From the NCBI GenBank assembly GCA_028023455.1, contig JAQFVV010006246.1, positions 151,501 to 215,500 of the forward strand: a stretch of 64,000 nt of DNA. The letters run 5' to 3'. The notes under the pieces are model-generated. The model had not been told where the DNA came from. It did not search any database and saw only the letters and a list, made by a program, of their open reading frames with translations. Source of the stretch: Epiperipatus broadwayi. Lineage: Eukaryota; Onychophora; Udeonychophora; Euonychophora; Peripatidae. Shown piece after piece: positions 12,701 through 26,159 of this stretch; the stretch's first letter is position 1, and each line of letters begins with the position of its first letter. A program made the position numbers and the translations under genes.

Positions 12701-13493
12701 ATTTCTTGTAATTATGACTTTAATATTGTATATTGTAAATCTATTTGAAATATTGATTTTTATTTTATATCATTATAAGTTGGCACAAATGGAGAAGCAT
12801 TTTAGATGAATTGATTTTGCATATAGTATTGTAAATATTTTACTTCATTACAATTTGATGCTGTAAATTTGTGAGGCTTTAAAAAAGAAAATTTTATATA
12901 TTTTATTAATGATAGGTTAATCTTCATAAATCTGTAGGATAACAAAGCTTCTCACCACCATTAAGGTATCTTTATCCTATTACCATTGGTTTTACAACCA
13001 AGAGCATATTAGTATTTATAAGATACTGTTCCTCTTTTAGCATTATTTTCATTTTATCCTGTTAAAATTGGCTCCCAAATTTGTCGGGTAATCTAAAATA
13101 TTTTCTTCTCATATTTTATTCTATTACAATTGGTGATCAAATGATTGAGATATACTTTTGTTCTGTTATAATTGGTGTCTCAAGTTCACAAACTACATTA
13201 AAATCTTTCTTTCCTATTCTTATCATATTATTATTATTATTATGTTACAATATATATTTAAATATTTTAATATGTGAAAGTATCTATTTTAGTTTTATAT
13301 AAGAAAAATCACTATCAGATGTCAATAGACAGTAATAAATGAAAATAGTAAACTGTAAACAATTATACAACAAAGAAAATAAATATATGACAAACATTGA
13401 CATTTTATAATACAAATACAATCATTCATTTTAACACAAATTAAACAGATTATAATACATTCTCACTATAATATACTATATATATATATATAT
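6703..13493. other. AT-rich intergenic sequence
   Basis: Nearly 7 kb of AT-rich DNA with poly(A)/poly(T) runs and short TA runs. Open frames at 7423-7653, 9543-9824, 11338-11562, 11700-11885 and 13081-13302 are short, compositionally biased and show no family motif. Apart from the exon candidate at 8242-8371, nothing is recognised. Confidence 0.7.
8242..8371 (+). CDS. Possible orphan exon with a consensus splice donor
   Basis: Open 130-bp stretch beginning ATG (8242) and ending at AG/GTAAGT (donor GT at 8372), the ideal animal 5' splice site. The peptide contains SCPNCNCMMMKMKEGWLC, a CxxCxC start with a later cysteine that recalls a zinc ribbon. In frame, a TGA lies 24 bases upstream of the ATG. 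The local base composition is less AT-biased than its surroundings. No downstream exon was found and no family could be named. It may be a real first exon, a fragment of a DNA-transposon zinc-binding N-terminus, or chance. Confidence 0.25.
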
Positions 13494-16061
13494 TGAAACA
13501 GTGAGATTCGTATTCGAATCTTAAGTTTCACCTTTTTCTATTGTCTCTCACTCACCGGTCTATCCCACACAAATTTAAACTTTTTGGTATCGAATTGTTT
13601 GTGTGGCAATATTAAAAATGTATAGATATACGTAGGATTCACCATAAGCACACACACATTTTGATCTCAAATTTACGGCAATAAATAAAGATAAATAATC
13701 TAATTTAGATTTCTTTTAGTTATAAAAATATATATATTTTTAACCATTTATTTTAAATTGTAAAATCCGTTATTTATTGCTTTGTTTAAATTTCATTTAA
13801 TAATAATTTTAGAAATCTGATGTAATATTTAATTACAAGTAAAAATAATCGTATGTTTCTTTTTTGTCTTTGAAATTTTAAAAGCATTGGTCAGTGAGAG
13901 ATAACAGATTAATTAAAAAGAAAAATTCCCTAAAATCTAATTGCAAAAACTAAATGTAAAATCTAAACATAAACAATAGAATGGCAGTTTTCTCTAATTA
14001 GAATTAACAAAAATGCATTGATTATCCTCAGGGCAGATTAAGTGGAATCTAAAAATACACTAACAAAAATGTAAAGATAAGATCTAAGAAGAGATGCCAT
14101 CTTAGACTTGCTAGAAACAGGCACTTTAACTTTAGCTCTGCTCTCGATCAGTTGAGAGTCTCCAAAATATTAAATAAATTGTTCCTGCCATGGTATGACC
14201 GAGTAAAAGTGCCCAGACTATTCTCTGCCTGGGAGAGGGCCTAACAGATGCCAAACCTTCCATTGCCCTTCATAAATTCAACCATGATGATCTGCTGCCT
14301 AAAATAATGAGAAAGCTGCTGCTGCTGTTAAATTAAATGACCACCTAAACACAGGAAAGAACTGCTAATCATGAACAATTTGCTACTAACCAAGGGAATC
14401 AGAAAACTTCTCATAAAACAGGTACCTGTGTCCAAATTCTCTAGAGTACTCTACTAATATGCTATAGCTCATTCTTCATACTACTTATATAACTTATAAA
14501 ATGTAAAATTATCATTTGTAAAACTAAAATTTAATAATTAATTTATTGTGTAAATTTCTCTAATAATCTAGCTTACCTCACTCTATCTTTCTTGGGTACG
14601 TATTTCTAAAATCTACATTTTATCATATAATTATCACATGCTCATAATTTTCTAAGTACAAATCTATGATCGCTTGAAACTGCGGATGCATGTCAAATTT
14701 TCATTAATATTTACTTTCATAAATAACTTAATATTTGCATATAAATTGACACGCATTCAATGCTTCCTTTATTGTAATGTAGGGGTCTACTGCTTAGCAA
14801 ATGGCTGGCGTATTAGTTGTAATAATCACCCAGTTTATATATGTTTTATATTTATTAAATCTTAATGAATAATTCCATAAAATTGCATTTCTTTGAGAGC
14901 TGTCAACGTTCTTTATTAAAGGTTGATAATGTAGGGCCGAGTTAGAAAATATATTTAAATCTTACCAGAATCGTCTATACATTATACATGTGTTACGTTT
15001 TAGAGACACGATGACCTATTACAAGCCATGAATATTCTGGATTCCATAGGGTTGAAATTAACCCCAGTCATCCTACACAAGCTGACAAATGAATGTCCCA
15101 TAGGACTTGATGACTGTCATGCAGCCAGCAGGCAAATCGCGGCATGAACCGCTTGTCCCTGGTTATGCTTATGTGACACCTTATTTCTTTGGGTCGATGG
15201 CAAACGCCAGCCCATCATTCTTATAAACTCATTCACAGCTTTGCAGTTTCAATATACTGCCATCCCATATCGCCTTTCTAAAATGCACCACATGTTTCTT
15301 TAACTAACTTTATTATTCTATGTATCATTCTACCCCTTCATAATTCACTCTCAAATAAATGTTTGCCCATAGTTGTTAGTAAATATTTTAATTAAATAAA
15401 TATATTTACACCACTACTCTTATCAATTTTACTTTAGACTCTTGCATTGCAAAGGTATAAATCCCTCAAGCCATGCCTTAGAAATACTTGCTTGAGAATT
15501 TTAGGTAGCTAGATTACGCCTTCAAATAAATGTCTTTCTTTTGTAAACATTTCAGTATCGGAAATACCACTACTGAGGTCTTAAATATAAAATATGTCTA
15601 AATAAATAAATGTATTCTTTAATATATAATAGTATCGCAAATCCCGCTACTGAAACTTTAAATCTAGAAAATATTATTAGTAAATGATTTTTTTTATTAA
15701 AATGTTTCAATAAATAATTTTAAACTATACATCTGCAGTTATGTTTTATTTATTCGATACCCATTCTATATAATATTTCCTCGATTATATAAATATGAAT
15801 GTTTAATTAATATTAATGTGATTATTGACTAACTCAAAAATAAAATCATGAATCTCTTGCATATCCCTGACTACCGTGCCTAAAGAAATGTTTACTAATG
15901 TCGCATCAGATGCATTGTTTTGTAGATTGTATTGTGGAACCGATAAACTATGTTCGAACTTAGTACTACGGGTGGCTTCACTACCTAGATGGTGCTGCAG
16001 TTCTGTGTGGTGGTCGAATTCTGCACTATGTTAACGAGTCACACGTTTTCTGACTGTTACA
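13494..16061 (+). repeat. 5' LTR of element A (2,568 bp)
   Basis: Direct repeat partner of 18340-20881, alike over the full length with scattered substitutions and small indels, a few percent by eye. It has TG...CA ends. Near 14085-14240 there is a 55-codon open stretch (NRHFNFSSALDQLRVSKILN) also readable in the other LTR. A good TATA candidate (GGTATAAATCC) lies near 15456. Confidence 0.9.
15456..15463 (+). promoter_or_regulatory. Candidate TATA box, 5' LTR of element A
   Basis: TATAAATC in a local GC context (AAAGGTATAAATCCC), conserved in the 3' LTR at 20276-20283. Position about 600 bp before the LTR end is plausible for an LTR promoter. No other support. Confidence 0.35.
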
Positions 16062-16082
16062 TAGTATTTTTTTTTTAGCATT

Positions 16083-16100
16083 TGGTGCCAACAAATTCGA
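16083..16100 (+). other. Candidate primer binding site, element A
   Basis: TGGTGCCAACAAATTCGA begins with the TGG expected opposite a tRNA CCA end. It lies 21 bp after the LTR behind a poly(T) stretch. Element C has a similar GCATT-C-TGGCGTCCA at the same place, which supports a shared function. Confidence 0.5.
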
Positions 16101-16708
16101 TTATAAAACCCATATATACCCTGAACAAAAATATAACGCATATAAATTTCTTTTAGCATTCGTTACCAAGTTAGCTAATTATTCTATATATATATACAAG
16201 TTTGTTTTGATAAAAATAATGAAAAAAATAAATCGAGTGAAATAATGTGGGTCGAGTTGATTGAAAGGACGGTAGACATAATAACAAATTTAAGGAAAGC
16301 AGGGATGTGTGTGTAATTTAAGAAGGAACGAAAATACTCGGATCTAATGAAATATTTTTTTTTATATATGTCAAAAAAAAAAAATAATCAGTCGCTAAAT
16401 GAGAAAGCAAGTAGCAGTAAATATTTTATTAAAGCACCATTATATATATCGTAGAGAACAGAGGCTTGTTATATACGTTAACAGTAAATATTTATTAAAG
16501 TGCTATTATATATATAGACAGCAGTGGCTTATTATACGCATTAGCAGTAGTTTGTTATAATATATATGTTAAGTGCAGCAATATAGAAAATATAGAGATC
16601 GGGCAATGTAGAGTAGATGAGGGCAGTGAAATAGTGTGATAAGACCAAGATACTGGTGGGGAATAGTCTAATGCTAATAATATAAAATAAATAAATAATA
16701 TTAAGAAA

Positions 16709-17832
16709 ATGGAAGCAGAAAATATTGATATAGAGCAAGTAGATTTATCTGAAGCTTTGGAGTCGACACCCGAGCGAGGGGAAGCTCTGCAAAAATACAG
16801 AGGATCAATGGACTTTAATTTCAAGTTCATTGAGGAAATGCTCAGACAGAATATGCAAGAAATGAGGAAAAAGTATGAGGAGGAAATGAGAAAAAAAAAG
16901 ATGAAGAATCAAAAAAGAGATGGAAGAAGAAAAGATAAGAGTTAGGGAATATCAGGGATTTAAAGACACTATGTGGAGAGAGTTAGAAGCAATAAAGGAA
17001 CATTTTGGAATATCCCAAGTTAGTTAAAAGGAAGAAGAGGTTAAAGACATGCAGAATGAAAGGAAGTTAGAAAGATCTGATTAACCTATAATAGTAGAAG
17101 AGCAAGCAGGTAGTGTAGTAAATATAAAAAAGTATGATGAGCAAAGAGATCTCATTCCAACCAATGAAGGCCCACAAGAACCGGAGAAGGAAGTCAGCAT
17201 TAAAGAAGAGACAAAGATGGACATTGGACACCAAAGCTACTTAGCAAAGATGATCCACATCAAGATCTTTAGAGGGGAGATAGTAGAAAACCTTCAAGCC
17301 CACTTAGAGAGCTTACAAAAGTTCTTTCAATTTCAGAAGACAGGACTAGATGAGCAGATAGCGATAGCCAGTTACCATCTACAGGGATCTGCCAAGAACT
17401 GGTGGAATATGGTGAGATGGAAGCCTAAAATAATAGAAAAATACAAAGATGCATTAATGAAGCATTACTGGAGCAATGAGCATCAAAGCGGTATCTACAA
17501 TACGCTCTGCCAGGAAAAATATGGGATGATACCCCAAGAGACGCACCCACAGTTTTTCCTCTGCCAAGCAAACCAGTTTAAATCCCTTACAGCATTCACC
17601 TTTTCAGATTCATACATCATAGGGACCATCCAGCATAGCATGCCACTAACCATCCAACAATTAATGGCAGGCTGTTGAATAAAAACATAGAAGAAATGAT
17701 TGAATTTCTCACTACATGGATTTTAACTATTGGGCCAAAGAACCACCTGGTAGAAGGCAAAAATTAGAAAACCCAAGGCTGCAGTCATCATCGACAAGAG
17801 ATAGATATTATCCACCTGACCCAGGGTTATAA
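16709..17832 (+). pseudogene. Gag-like protein of element A, decayed
   Basis: Retrotransposon capsid-like protein in pieces. The first frame (16709-16945) starts MEAENIDIEQVDLSE and passes into a glutamate/lysine-rich coiled coil (16850-16940). The frame changes in the A9 run at 16891-16899. The next frame contains two stops near 17025 and 17082 and then the capsid core to 17678, with ASYHLQGSAKNWWNMV; the HLxxxAxxWW motif is the hallmark of retrotransposon gag capsids. A last frame change leads to a tail ending YYPPDPGL at 17832, matching PPDPGKYRH of element C. No CCHC zinc knuckle. The protein would assemble a particle if intact; this copy is dead. Confidence 0.8.
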
Positions 17833-18330
17833 AAATACTTTAGCATCTTAGGACAGTCATCCCGTGTATATAAGAATATTAAACTGAATTTGGTAAAATG
17901 AATTTGGTTGAATGGAATTTACATTGGTTAAATAAGGCTTTAGATAGAAATTTTGTTATATATATTATTGTTTTAATTACTATTACCCTTAAGAATTTTT
18001 ATATATATATATATTATGTTAACTAATATATATATATATTATGTTAACTAATATTACTCTAAGAATTTTTTTATATATATAATCAGTTTAAGTAATATTA
18101 CTATAATTTCTAACTGACACAGCCAAATTAGGCCATTTTAAATTAAACTATAAATTCTAGATCCGGGTATATAAATTATTCATTGCCTCATGTAATCTCT
18201 TTCTATATTTCTATATATCTGTAAAAAAAAAAAAAAAAAGATTTATTTTCATATTTAAATTATGTGATGTAGCAAAATTTTTTTCTCTTTCCTTGCCTCC
18301 TTTGTTCTTCCTTAATTGTTCACAGGAAGT
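17833..18330 (+). other. Non-coding 3' internal region of element A
   Basis: AT-rich sequence between the gag tail and the polypurine tract. It holds a short tandem duplication near 18000-18055 (TATTATGTTAACTAATA repeated) and a poly(A) run near 18222. No pol-like coding sequence is seen. Confidence 0.7.
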
Positions 18331-18339
18331 ACAGGGAAA
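18331..18339 (+). other. Polypurine tract of element A
   Basis: ACAGGGAAA directly before the 3' LTR TG. Element C has ATTGGGAAA at the same place. Such tracts prime plus-strand synthesis in LTR elements. Confidence 0.65.
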
Positions 18340-20881
18340 TGAAACAGTGAGATTCGTATTCGAATCTTAAGTTTCACCTTTTTCTATCATCTCTCACTCA
18401 CTGGTCTATCCCACACAAATTTAAACTTTTTGGTATCGAATTGTGTGTGTGGCAATATTTAAAATGTATAGATATATGTAGAATTCACCATAAACATGCA
18501 CACATTTTGATCTCAAATTTACGGCAATAAATAAAGATAAATAATCTAATTTAGATTTCTTTTAGTTATAAAAATATATATATTTTTAACCATTTATTTT
18601 AAATTGTAAAATCCACTATTTATTGCTTTGTTTAAATTTCATTTAATAATAATTTTAGAAATCTGATGTAATATTTAATTACAAGTAAAAATAATCGTAT
18701 GTTTCCCTTTTGTCTTTGAAATTTTAAAAGCATCGGTCAGTGAGAGATAACAGATTAATTAAAAAGAAAAATTCCCTAAAATTTAATTGCAAAAACTAAA
18801 TGTAAAATCTAAACATAAACAATAGAATGGCAGTTTTCTCTAATTAGAATTAACAAAAATGCATTGATTATCCTCAGGGCAGATTGAGTGGAATCTAAAA
18901 ATACACTAACAAAAATGTAAAGATAAGATCTAAGAAGAGAGGCCATCTTAGACTTGCTAGAAACAGGCACTTTAACTTTAGCTCTGCTCTCGATCAGTTG
19001 AGAGTCTCCAAAATATTAAATAAATTGTTCCTGCCACTGTATGACCGAGTAAAAGTGCCCAGACTATTCTCTGCCCGGGAGATGGCCTAACAGATGCCAA
19101 ACCTTCCATTGCCCTTCATAAATTCAACCACGAGGATCTGCTGCCTAAAATAATGAGAAAGCTGCTGCTGCTGTTAAATTAAATGAATCACCTAAACACA
19201 GGAAAGAACTGCTAATCATGAACAATTTGCTACTAACCAATGGAATCAGAAAACTTCTTATAAAACAGGTACCTGTGTCTAAATTCTCTAGAGTACTTTA
19301 CTAATATGCTATAGCTCATTCTTCATACTACTTATATAATTTATAAAATGTAAAATTATCATTTGTAAAACTAAAATTTAATAATTAATTTATTGTGTAA
19401 ATTTCTCTAATAATCTAGCTTACCTCACTCTATCTTTCTTGGGTACGTATTTCTAAAATCTACATTTTATCATCTATGATCACTTGAAACTGTGGAATGC
19501 GTGACAAATTTTCATTAATATTTACTTTTATAAATAACTTAATATTTGCATATAAATCGACATGCATTCAATGCTTTCTTTATTGTAATGTAGGGGTCTA
19601 CTGCTCAGTAAATGGCTGGTGTATTAGTTGTAATAATCACCCAGTTTATATATGTTTTATATTTATTAAATCTTAATGAATAATTCCATAAAATTGCATT
19701 TCTTTGAGAGTCACCAACATTCTTTATTAAAGGTTGATAATGTAGGGCCGAGTTAGAAAATATATTTAAATCTTACCAGAATCATCTATACATTATACAT
19801 GTGTTAAGTTTTAGAGACGCGATGACCTATTACAAGTCGTGAATATTCCGGATTCTACAGGGTTGAAATTAACCCCAGTCATCCTACACAAGCTGACAAA
19901 TGAATGTCCCATAGGACTTGATGACTGTCATGCAGCCAGCAGGAAAATTGTGGCACAAACCGCTTGTCCCTGGTTATGCTTATGTGACACCTTACTTCTT
20001 TGGGTCGATGGCAAACGCCAGCCCGTCATTCTTATAAACTCATTCATGGCTTTGCAGTTTCAATATACTGCCATTCCATATCGCCTTTCTAAAATGTACC
20101 ATGTGTTTCTTTAACTAACTTTATTATTCTATGTATCACTCTGCCCCTGCATTATCTTCATAATTCACTCTCAAATAAATGTTTGCCCCTAATTGTTAGT
20201 AAATATTTTAATTAAATAAATATATGTACACCGCTACTCTTATCAATTTTACTTTAGACTCTTGCATTGCAAAGGTATAAATCCCTCAAGGCATGCCTTA
20301 GAAATACTTGCCCGAGAATTTTAGGTAGCTAGATTACGCCTTCAAATAAATGTCTTTCTTTTATAAACATTACAGTATCAGAAATACCACTACTGAGGTC
20401 TTAAATATAAAATATGTCTAAATAAATAAATGTATTCTTTAATATATAATAGTATCGCAAATCCTGCTACTGAAACTTTAAATCTAGAAAATATTATTAG
20501 TAAATGATTTTTTTTATTAAAATGTTTCAATAAATAATTTTAAACTATACATCTGCAGTTATGTTTTATTTATTCGATACCCATTCTATATAATATTTCC
20601 TCGATTACGTAAATATGAATGTTTAATTAATATTAGTGTGATTATTGGCTAACTCAAAAATAAAATCATGAATCTCTTGCATATCCCTGACCACCGTGCC
20701 TAAAGAAATGTTTACTAATGTCGCATCAGATGCGTTGTTTCGTAGATTGTATTGTGGAACCGATAAACTATGTTCGAACTTAGTATTATGGGTGGCTTCA
20801 CTACCTAGATGGTGCTGCAGTTCTGTGTGGTAGTCGAATTCTGCACTGTGTTAATGAGTCACATGTTTTCTGACTGTTACA
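18340..20881 (+). repeat. 3' LTR of element A (2,542 bp)
   Basis: Partner of 13494-16061. It ends CTGACTGTTACA and is followed by ATATATAT. An open frame at 19839-20114 starts with GTG and is interrupted in the other LTR (TGA near 15144), so it is not taken as a gene. Confidence 0.9.
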
Positions 20882-22460
20882 ATATATATATATATATATT
20901 GTAACAATATGTTTTGGCTCAATGATAGTAAGTTTTATACAGTGGACCAGTGTGTAAAATTTTAAATGTTAATTGGTAATAATTTGTTAGGATATTGAAC
21001 ATCAATGTGTAGAAACTAGTTATAAAGTGAAATGCTTGTGGATTATAATTTTCCAACCAAGCAAAAGCTCATTAAGAAATATCTTAAAAGTGATGATGAT
21101 CTTGACTGTGAGACACTGGAAGATCTGATAGAGTTGATATTAATCCATAAACATTTTATCACAAGTTCCAGTGGCAGCTATTTCCATATAATATTTTATA
21201 GTATTAAACCAATTTGAAAGTAAAAAAATATTAAACACTTTATTATTAGTAGTATTAAACAGTAATTAAAAATAAACAACAAAATCAATTTATAATTCTT
21301 CTAAATTTTCTTTATAAACAATCTTTAGATATATTATATTTTAATTTAAATTAAAATGTATCAGTCTAGATGGTTCTCACTAGAGAGATAAAACTATTAA
21401 TTTATTCACATTTTACAGTAACTGGATCATTTAGGACCAATCAGGCATTATAACACAAAGAATAAATACTATGACAAGTGTAGAGGCGGGGACTACTACT
21501 AAGAAATGTAAATTTGAACAAGACTGTAACTCTACACTTATGAAAAAAATATAAGGAATAATCTAGAAAATAATAATTTGAAAATTAATTTGAACAAAAT
21601 TTCATGATTATATAGATTTGAACAAAATGGAGTAAAAATTTAATAGCCCTGTGACATCTCTACACTATTTTTCATCGATCTTAGATTCTTAATTTTGCCT
21701 ACTGGAGAAACTGGAATGACCGCTATTTGGATAGATATTTGCCTAAACATGTACTATTTGGAATGAAAAATAATACCAAAAAACATAAGCAATTATTTTT
21801 GTTTTCTTTATTTTAATCAATTGTCAGAACTAATAATAACACAAAAATGATTTAGATTGAAGAGAAAAAAAATTAAAGTATTTTGATTTTTGCACCACCC
21901 TTAGGCATTAAGCAGAAATATATATTTGTTTACAAATTATCTTTTCAGTGAAAATAATTCGAAATCATTTTTAAGAAAAGTTTCAAGAGAATGAAGAAAC
22001 TAAAATTTCATTTTTAAATCATATAAAGTAATTAATTTTAAAAGAAAAATGCATGAATTATTTCTTATTTTCATTGGAGAAAGAACTCATCTGCTCTGAT
22101 ATTTCCCTGTGAAGTAGTCACATATATATATTATTAATAATTGCTTACTATTGAATCAATTGTGTTTAACATTCTTAAATATGAATTAATTTGCTGATAG
22201 TAGTGAATAAAGAAATATTGATTTTTTTTTATCTTGATTATACAACATATAAATTAGTAATATTTTAAGTGTTTAAAATTGCCCAGATTATTTAAAAATT
22301 GTGCAATTACTGTGGACAGAAAAACAAAGTAAACAAAATCCATAAATGATTTTAAAAATTTTGTTTTAAAGATCGTAATAAACTTATTTTAATTGTGCTG
22401 CATTTGGAAAAGTATAAGTTACATATTAATTAAAAACACCTAGAAGAACATATTTATAAC

Positions 22461-22528
22461 TGAATAGATTCTTCTCAGTATAACTAAAAACATCTGAATA
22501 GATTCTTCTCAGTATAACTAAAAACATC
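22461..22528 (+). repeat. Perfect 34-bp tandem duplication
   Basis: Two identical consecutive 34-bp copies, each beginning TGAATAGATTCTTC and ending AAAAACATC. The absence of any difference points to a recent slippage or duplication event in otherwise unique AT-rich DNA. Confidence 0.9.
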
Positions 22529-25500
22529 CTAATTTGCTGATAAAAGGGAAGTGAAAGAAGTATTTATTTATTTTTATTGTTAATGAATAACTTGCAAAGT
22601 AATAATATTTTAAACTGTTTTAAAATCACCCAGATCATTTAAGAGTATGACCGATCTTCATGCAGATTGAAAAGCAAAAATAGACAAATCAATAAATACT
22701 AATTAAATCTATTTTAAGTGTCTTATTCTCAAAAATGTTTTAATATTGCTTCATTATGCTTACATTAGTACATAAACTGATAAAGGATTTTTATTGCCTT
22801 TGGAGAAGTGTTTGAATTTTGTCTGAAGAAGCTAATATTGAACAGGATAATCAACATATATATTACTTAGGAATGTTTGCTTATCATATCCGTTTTCATG
22901 TTGTTTTGCTTATAAGAACGGATCAAACTTTGATAAAGTCCAATGGGAGAAAATGTAATGTTTGTTTATTTTTGTTATTGCTATATATAATATTGTAATA
23001 CATATTTTTTTTCTTTCGTGTGTTATTCAGACATTAGTTGTTTTTTTTTATATTTATATATCAGGGTATAGAATATACTTAGAATATACTTAGTAAGGAT
23101 ATAGATGTGTATAAAGATACATACATTTATTACCCATATTTTTGTTATTTTCCCAATGAAGGGAAAGCATAATGTTATATATCATTTATCTGGTAAGAAA
23201 GAGAAATGTTTATCTTTTGCACTGCTAAAACAGATGTTAATATTATATTGAGGAGGGGAACAAACAGACCCAAACTGGTCAAAATTATACACATAATGAT
23301 ACAATTGTTCTATTATATAAAATAATTTAATAAGCATTTTTATTGCTTAATTTTGCCTATGAACGAAAATGTCCACCGTAAATACAAAATGTAGTTTAAT
23401 CCTCCTTGTTTACATATACATGGCTTGCTATAATAAAAAGTATAATTATTATTTTAAAATAATTAATGGTCATTTTACTGATATATTGGTGGTTTGTTTA
23501 TAAAACATTAACAGTTTCTGCAATGTGAAATGGAATATTTATGTTTCCACTTATATTATTAGTGTTGTTTTACCTTGCTATTGTATTGATCAGAATTTGT
23601 GATAGATTTTAGGATGAGTTTGTGCTACATATAAGAGCATTAGATATAATAATATTAATATTGTGCATGGGATGATGGAGAATTCCCCATTGTTGATTAA
23701 TATGAGAAGATGATATTGTTGAGGCTGATTAAGAGTTAGTGCTTAGAGCATATTTAATCCTAAAAGAGGATGATCCCCATGGTCTGAATTCTATTTTCCA
23801 GTGAAGAGGTACTTCCTGCACTTTTATACCTATGAAGGTATTGGAATTGGCCATATTATTATACAACTATCATGTTGTTTTGTAGAGCCTCCCTTTATTG
23901 TTAGATCACTCATGAAGTTATATAGTTAGTTTTCCACCATGTTTGGTGATGTTTCATATTTCATAATCAATATGAAGGATAAGATAAAGTCAGATTATGG
24001 GACACTGATATAGCTATAGTGTTTGTCTAATTGGAATAGTGTCTTTCTGATGTTGTGTAATCTTCATCAATTTATAAACAGACCAACCAAAACTTACTAG
24101 TGCTTGTAGAACTCCTATATAAAAGAGCAAGGTGTGTACATGAACAATGTGGATTGGTCTTCAACAAGTAGTTCACTTATGGATCAGTAAGATTGGTTAA
24201 TTAATAAATGGTTAGGTTGTGGACATAGTGAATGTTTTGGTGTCATATGTGCATTTAACTTATGATGTTTGCCCCACATCAATACAATGAAATTTTTTAT
24301 AGTAAATTATAATAGATTATTACTTGTACTAGAGTGTGATAATTGCCCTTATCATATTCTAATAACTCAAACAGCTACAGTTTGATATAATAAATTATAA
24401 CTTGGAGGGGTTTTTTTACATTTAAAAAGTAGCATATATCCAAAAGACATCAATACATTTTGTTTACAATTTAAATGCTAAGTTAGCTCAAATAAGGTTT
24501 AAATATCTTATTCTATGTGATAGAATAATAAAGAAACATATCCAAAATGTTTGTCATATTAGTTTGTCATTACTTACCACATAATTAATTTCCATCCCTG
24601 ATTTTAGTTCATGGATTTATCTTGGTTTCATGTAATGTGTCTGAAAGAGACTTGTACATAATGTAAATAAATCTTGTTGTGTTAAAAATTTATTTAGTTT
24701 TCAGTATTCTTATTGCTAATCAACACACCCACACATTATTATTGTTATTGCTATCGACATATCCTATGATTATATGGAAATCATCATCAATCAATATTGT
24801 AAAAGTCACTATATGTAAGTATATCAAAATAATTTTGTTAAGCCATATAATTGATGAGTATATTTAGGGCATCATTACTTAATAATTAAACATTACTAAC
24901 CTAAAGAATATTATTTTAAGTGATATACTAAACGATTAAACACCTAATATTGGTTTGATCAGTTCATTTGAATCCACAGATCTATCATTCACTGGTCTTG
25001 ATCACATTGTTTCTAATTAATGGAAAAGAAAGTTGGAAAGCTATTGCATTTAGCTATTAAAAAATCATTCCGGCTTATTGAAGCTTAAAGTTTATCATAG
25101 TTAGGGAATTTATAAAATTTATTTGAAATTACTGAATATTGTTTAGTAATTCAATTCAGTATTAAGAGCTATTTTGTATGTTATGCTTGGGTAGTGGTAA
25201 AATCCCTCTCACTGACCCAAGTATATCTTGTATAACACCCTTTAAGCTATGTGAATCCTGAGAAGGATAAGTTATATTAATTTGCGATAGGATTTGAATG
25301 TAGGGTAAATTTTATATTGAGTTAATTATTGTAGTTAGAGTAGAATTGTGTTACATTCACTGTGTTAGGACAGGTCAGCCAGACTTTAAAGTATAAACTG
25401 CTTCTTTTGACGTGAATGTATGGTTGGTTTTGACTTTATGGTGAATATTCTGGTTTTGTTAAGCTTGAAATCCGTATTTGATTTAGTTGTCTTATTATCA

Positions 25501-25529
25501 TTTAATTCAATATCAAATTTAGAGTTTTG

Positions 25530-25900
25530 GATATCATCTTTCATCATCATCATTCTTCTCATCTGTCATTTCAATCTTTCTTTATTCTTCTTTCATCCTA
25601 ATTCACTATTCTCATTAAGTCACTATTCATTAGCTCTTGTTCCATTATCATCTTAATCATTCATTAACTCTTATTCTACCATCATCTTAGCCATTCATTA
25701 TCCTGATACATCTTCATTCTTTTCTCTTCATTCTCAGACTCATTTCATTTTATTATTTAATTATTACTTATTTTCATCATCCATTTAGTCATCTACATCC
25801 TAATTTACTTAGTGCCTAATTTATATTTTAATTTTATATTCATTCCATCGATCTAATTATTATTTATTTATTGTTGGATAAATATTTAGTTTATTTCATA
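25530..25900 (+). repeat. Cryptically simple TCATT-rich tract
   Basis: Pyrimidine-rich stretch built from irregular TCATT, TTCATC and CATCAT units. It is low complexity rather than a regular satellite, with no coding potential. Confidence 0.6.
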
Positions 25901-26159
25901 ACCTTTTGATTGTTTGCTTGTTCATGGATTTTGAAGCTAGTTTGACCAGAAATTATTAATCACCTTGTAATCTTCTTCAAGTTTATAGTTTCATGTGAGC
26001 TTGGTCAATAAATAAATCATCTCTTTAGTTTATCATTTATTTTAGGTGTATATTCTAGATTAGTTGTAGCTAGGAAGGTTACAGAGAAAGATATGGTTTC
26101 CAAACATGTAAATTGGACTAGTTAGATTAGAGAAGAAGGTTATATATATATATATATAT

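Larger units (their letters stand above)
13494..20881 (+). mobile_element. LTR retrotransposon element A, gag only
   Basis: Two direct repeats (13494-16061 and 18340-20881) starting TGAAACAGTG and ending CTGTTACA enclose 2,278 bp. The 5' flank ends in TA repeats and the 3' flank begins ATATAT, so a 4-bp ATAT target duplication fits. A primer-binding-like TGGTGCC lies 21 bp after the 5' LTR and a purine tract AGGGAAA precedes the 3' LTR. The only coding trace is a decayed gag. No protease, reverse transcriptase, RNase H or integrase motif is visible, so movement would need proteins from another element. LTRs this long relative to the inside are unusual. Confidence 0.9.
20882..26159. other. AT-rich intergenic sequence
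   Basis: No gene is recognised over more than 5 kb. Short open frames at 21032-21217, 24679-24867 and 25420-25656 have no family motif; the first reads KYLKSDDDLDCETLEDLIEL and is the least biased. An isolated TATATAAAAGAGC near 24115 looks like a TATA box but no transcription unit is evident. Confidence 0.65.

Noticed and set aside
19839-20114. A 91-codon open frame in the 3' LTR of element A.
   Set aside because: It starts with GTG, has no known motif, and the matching place in the 5' LTR has a stop.
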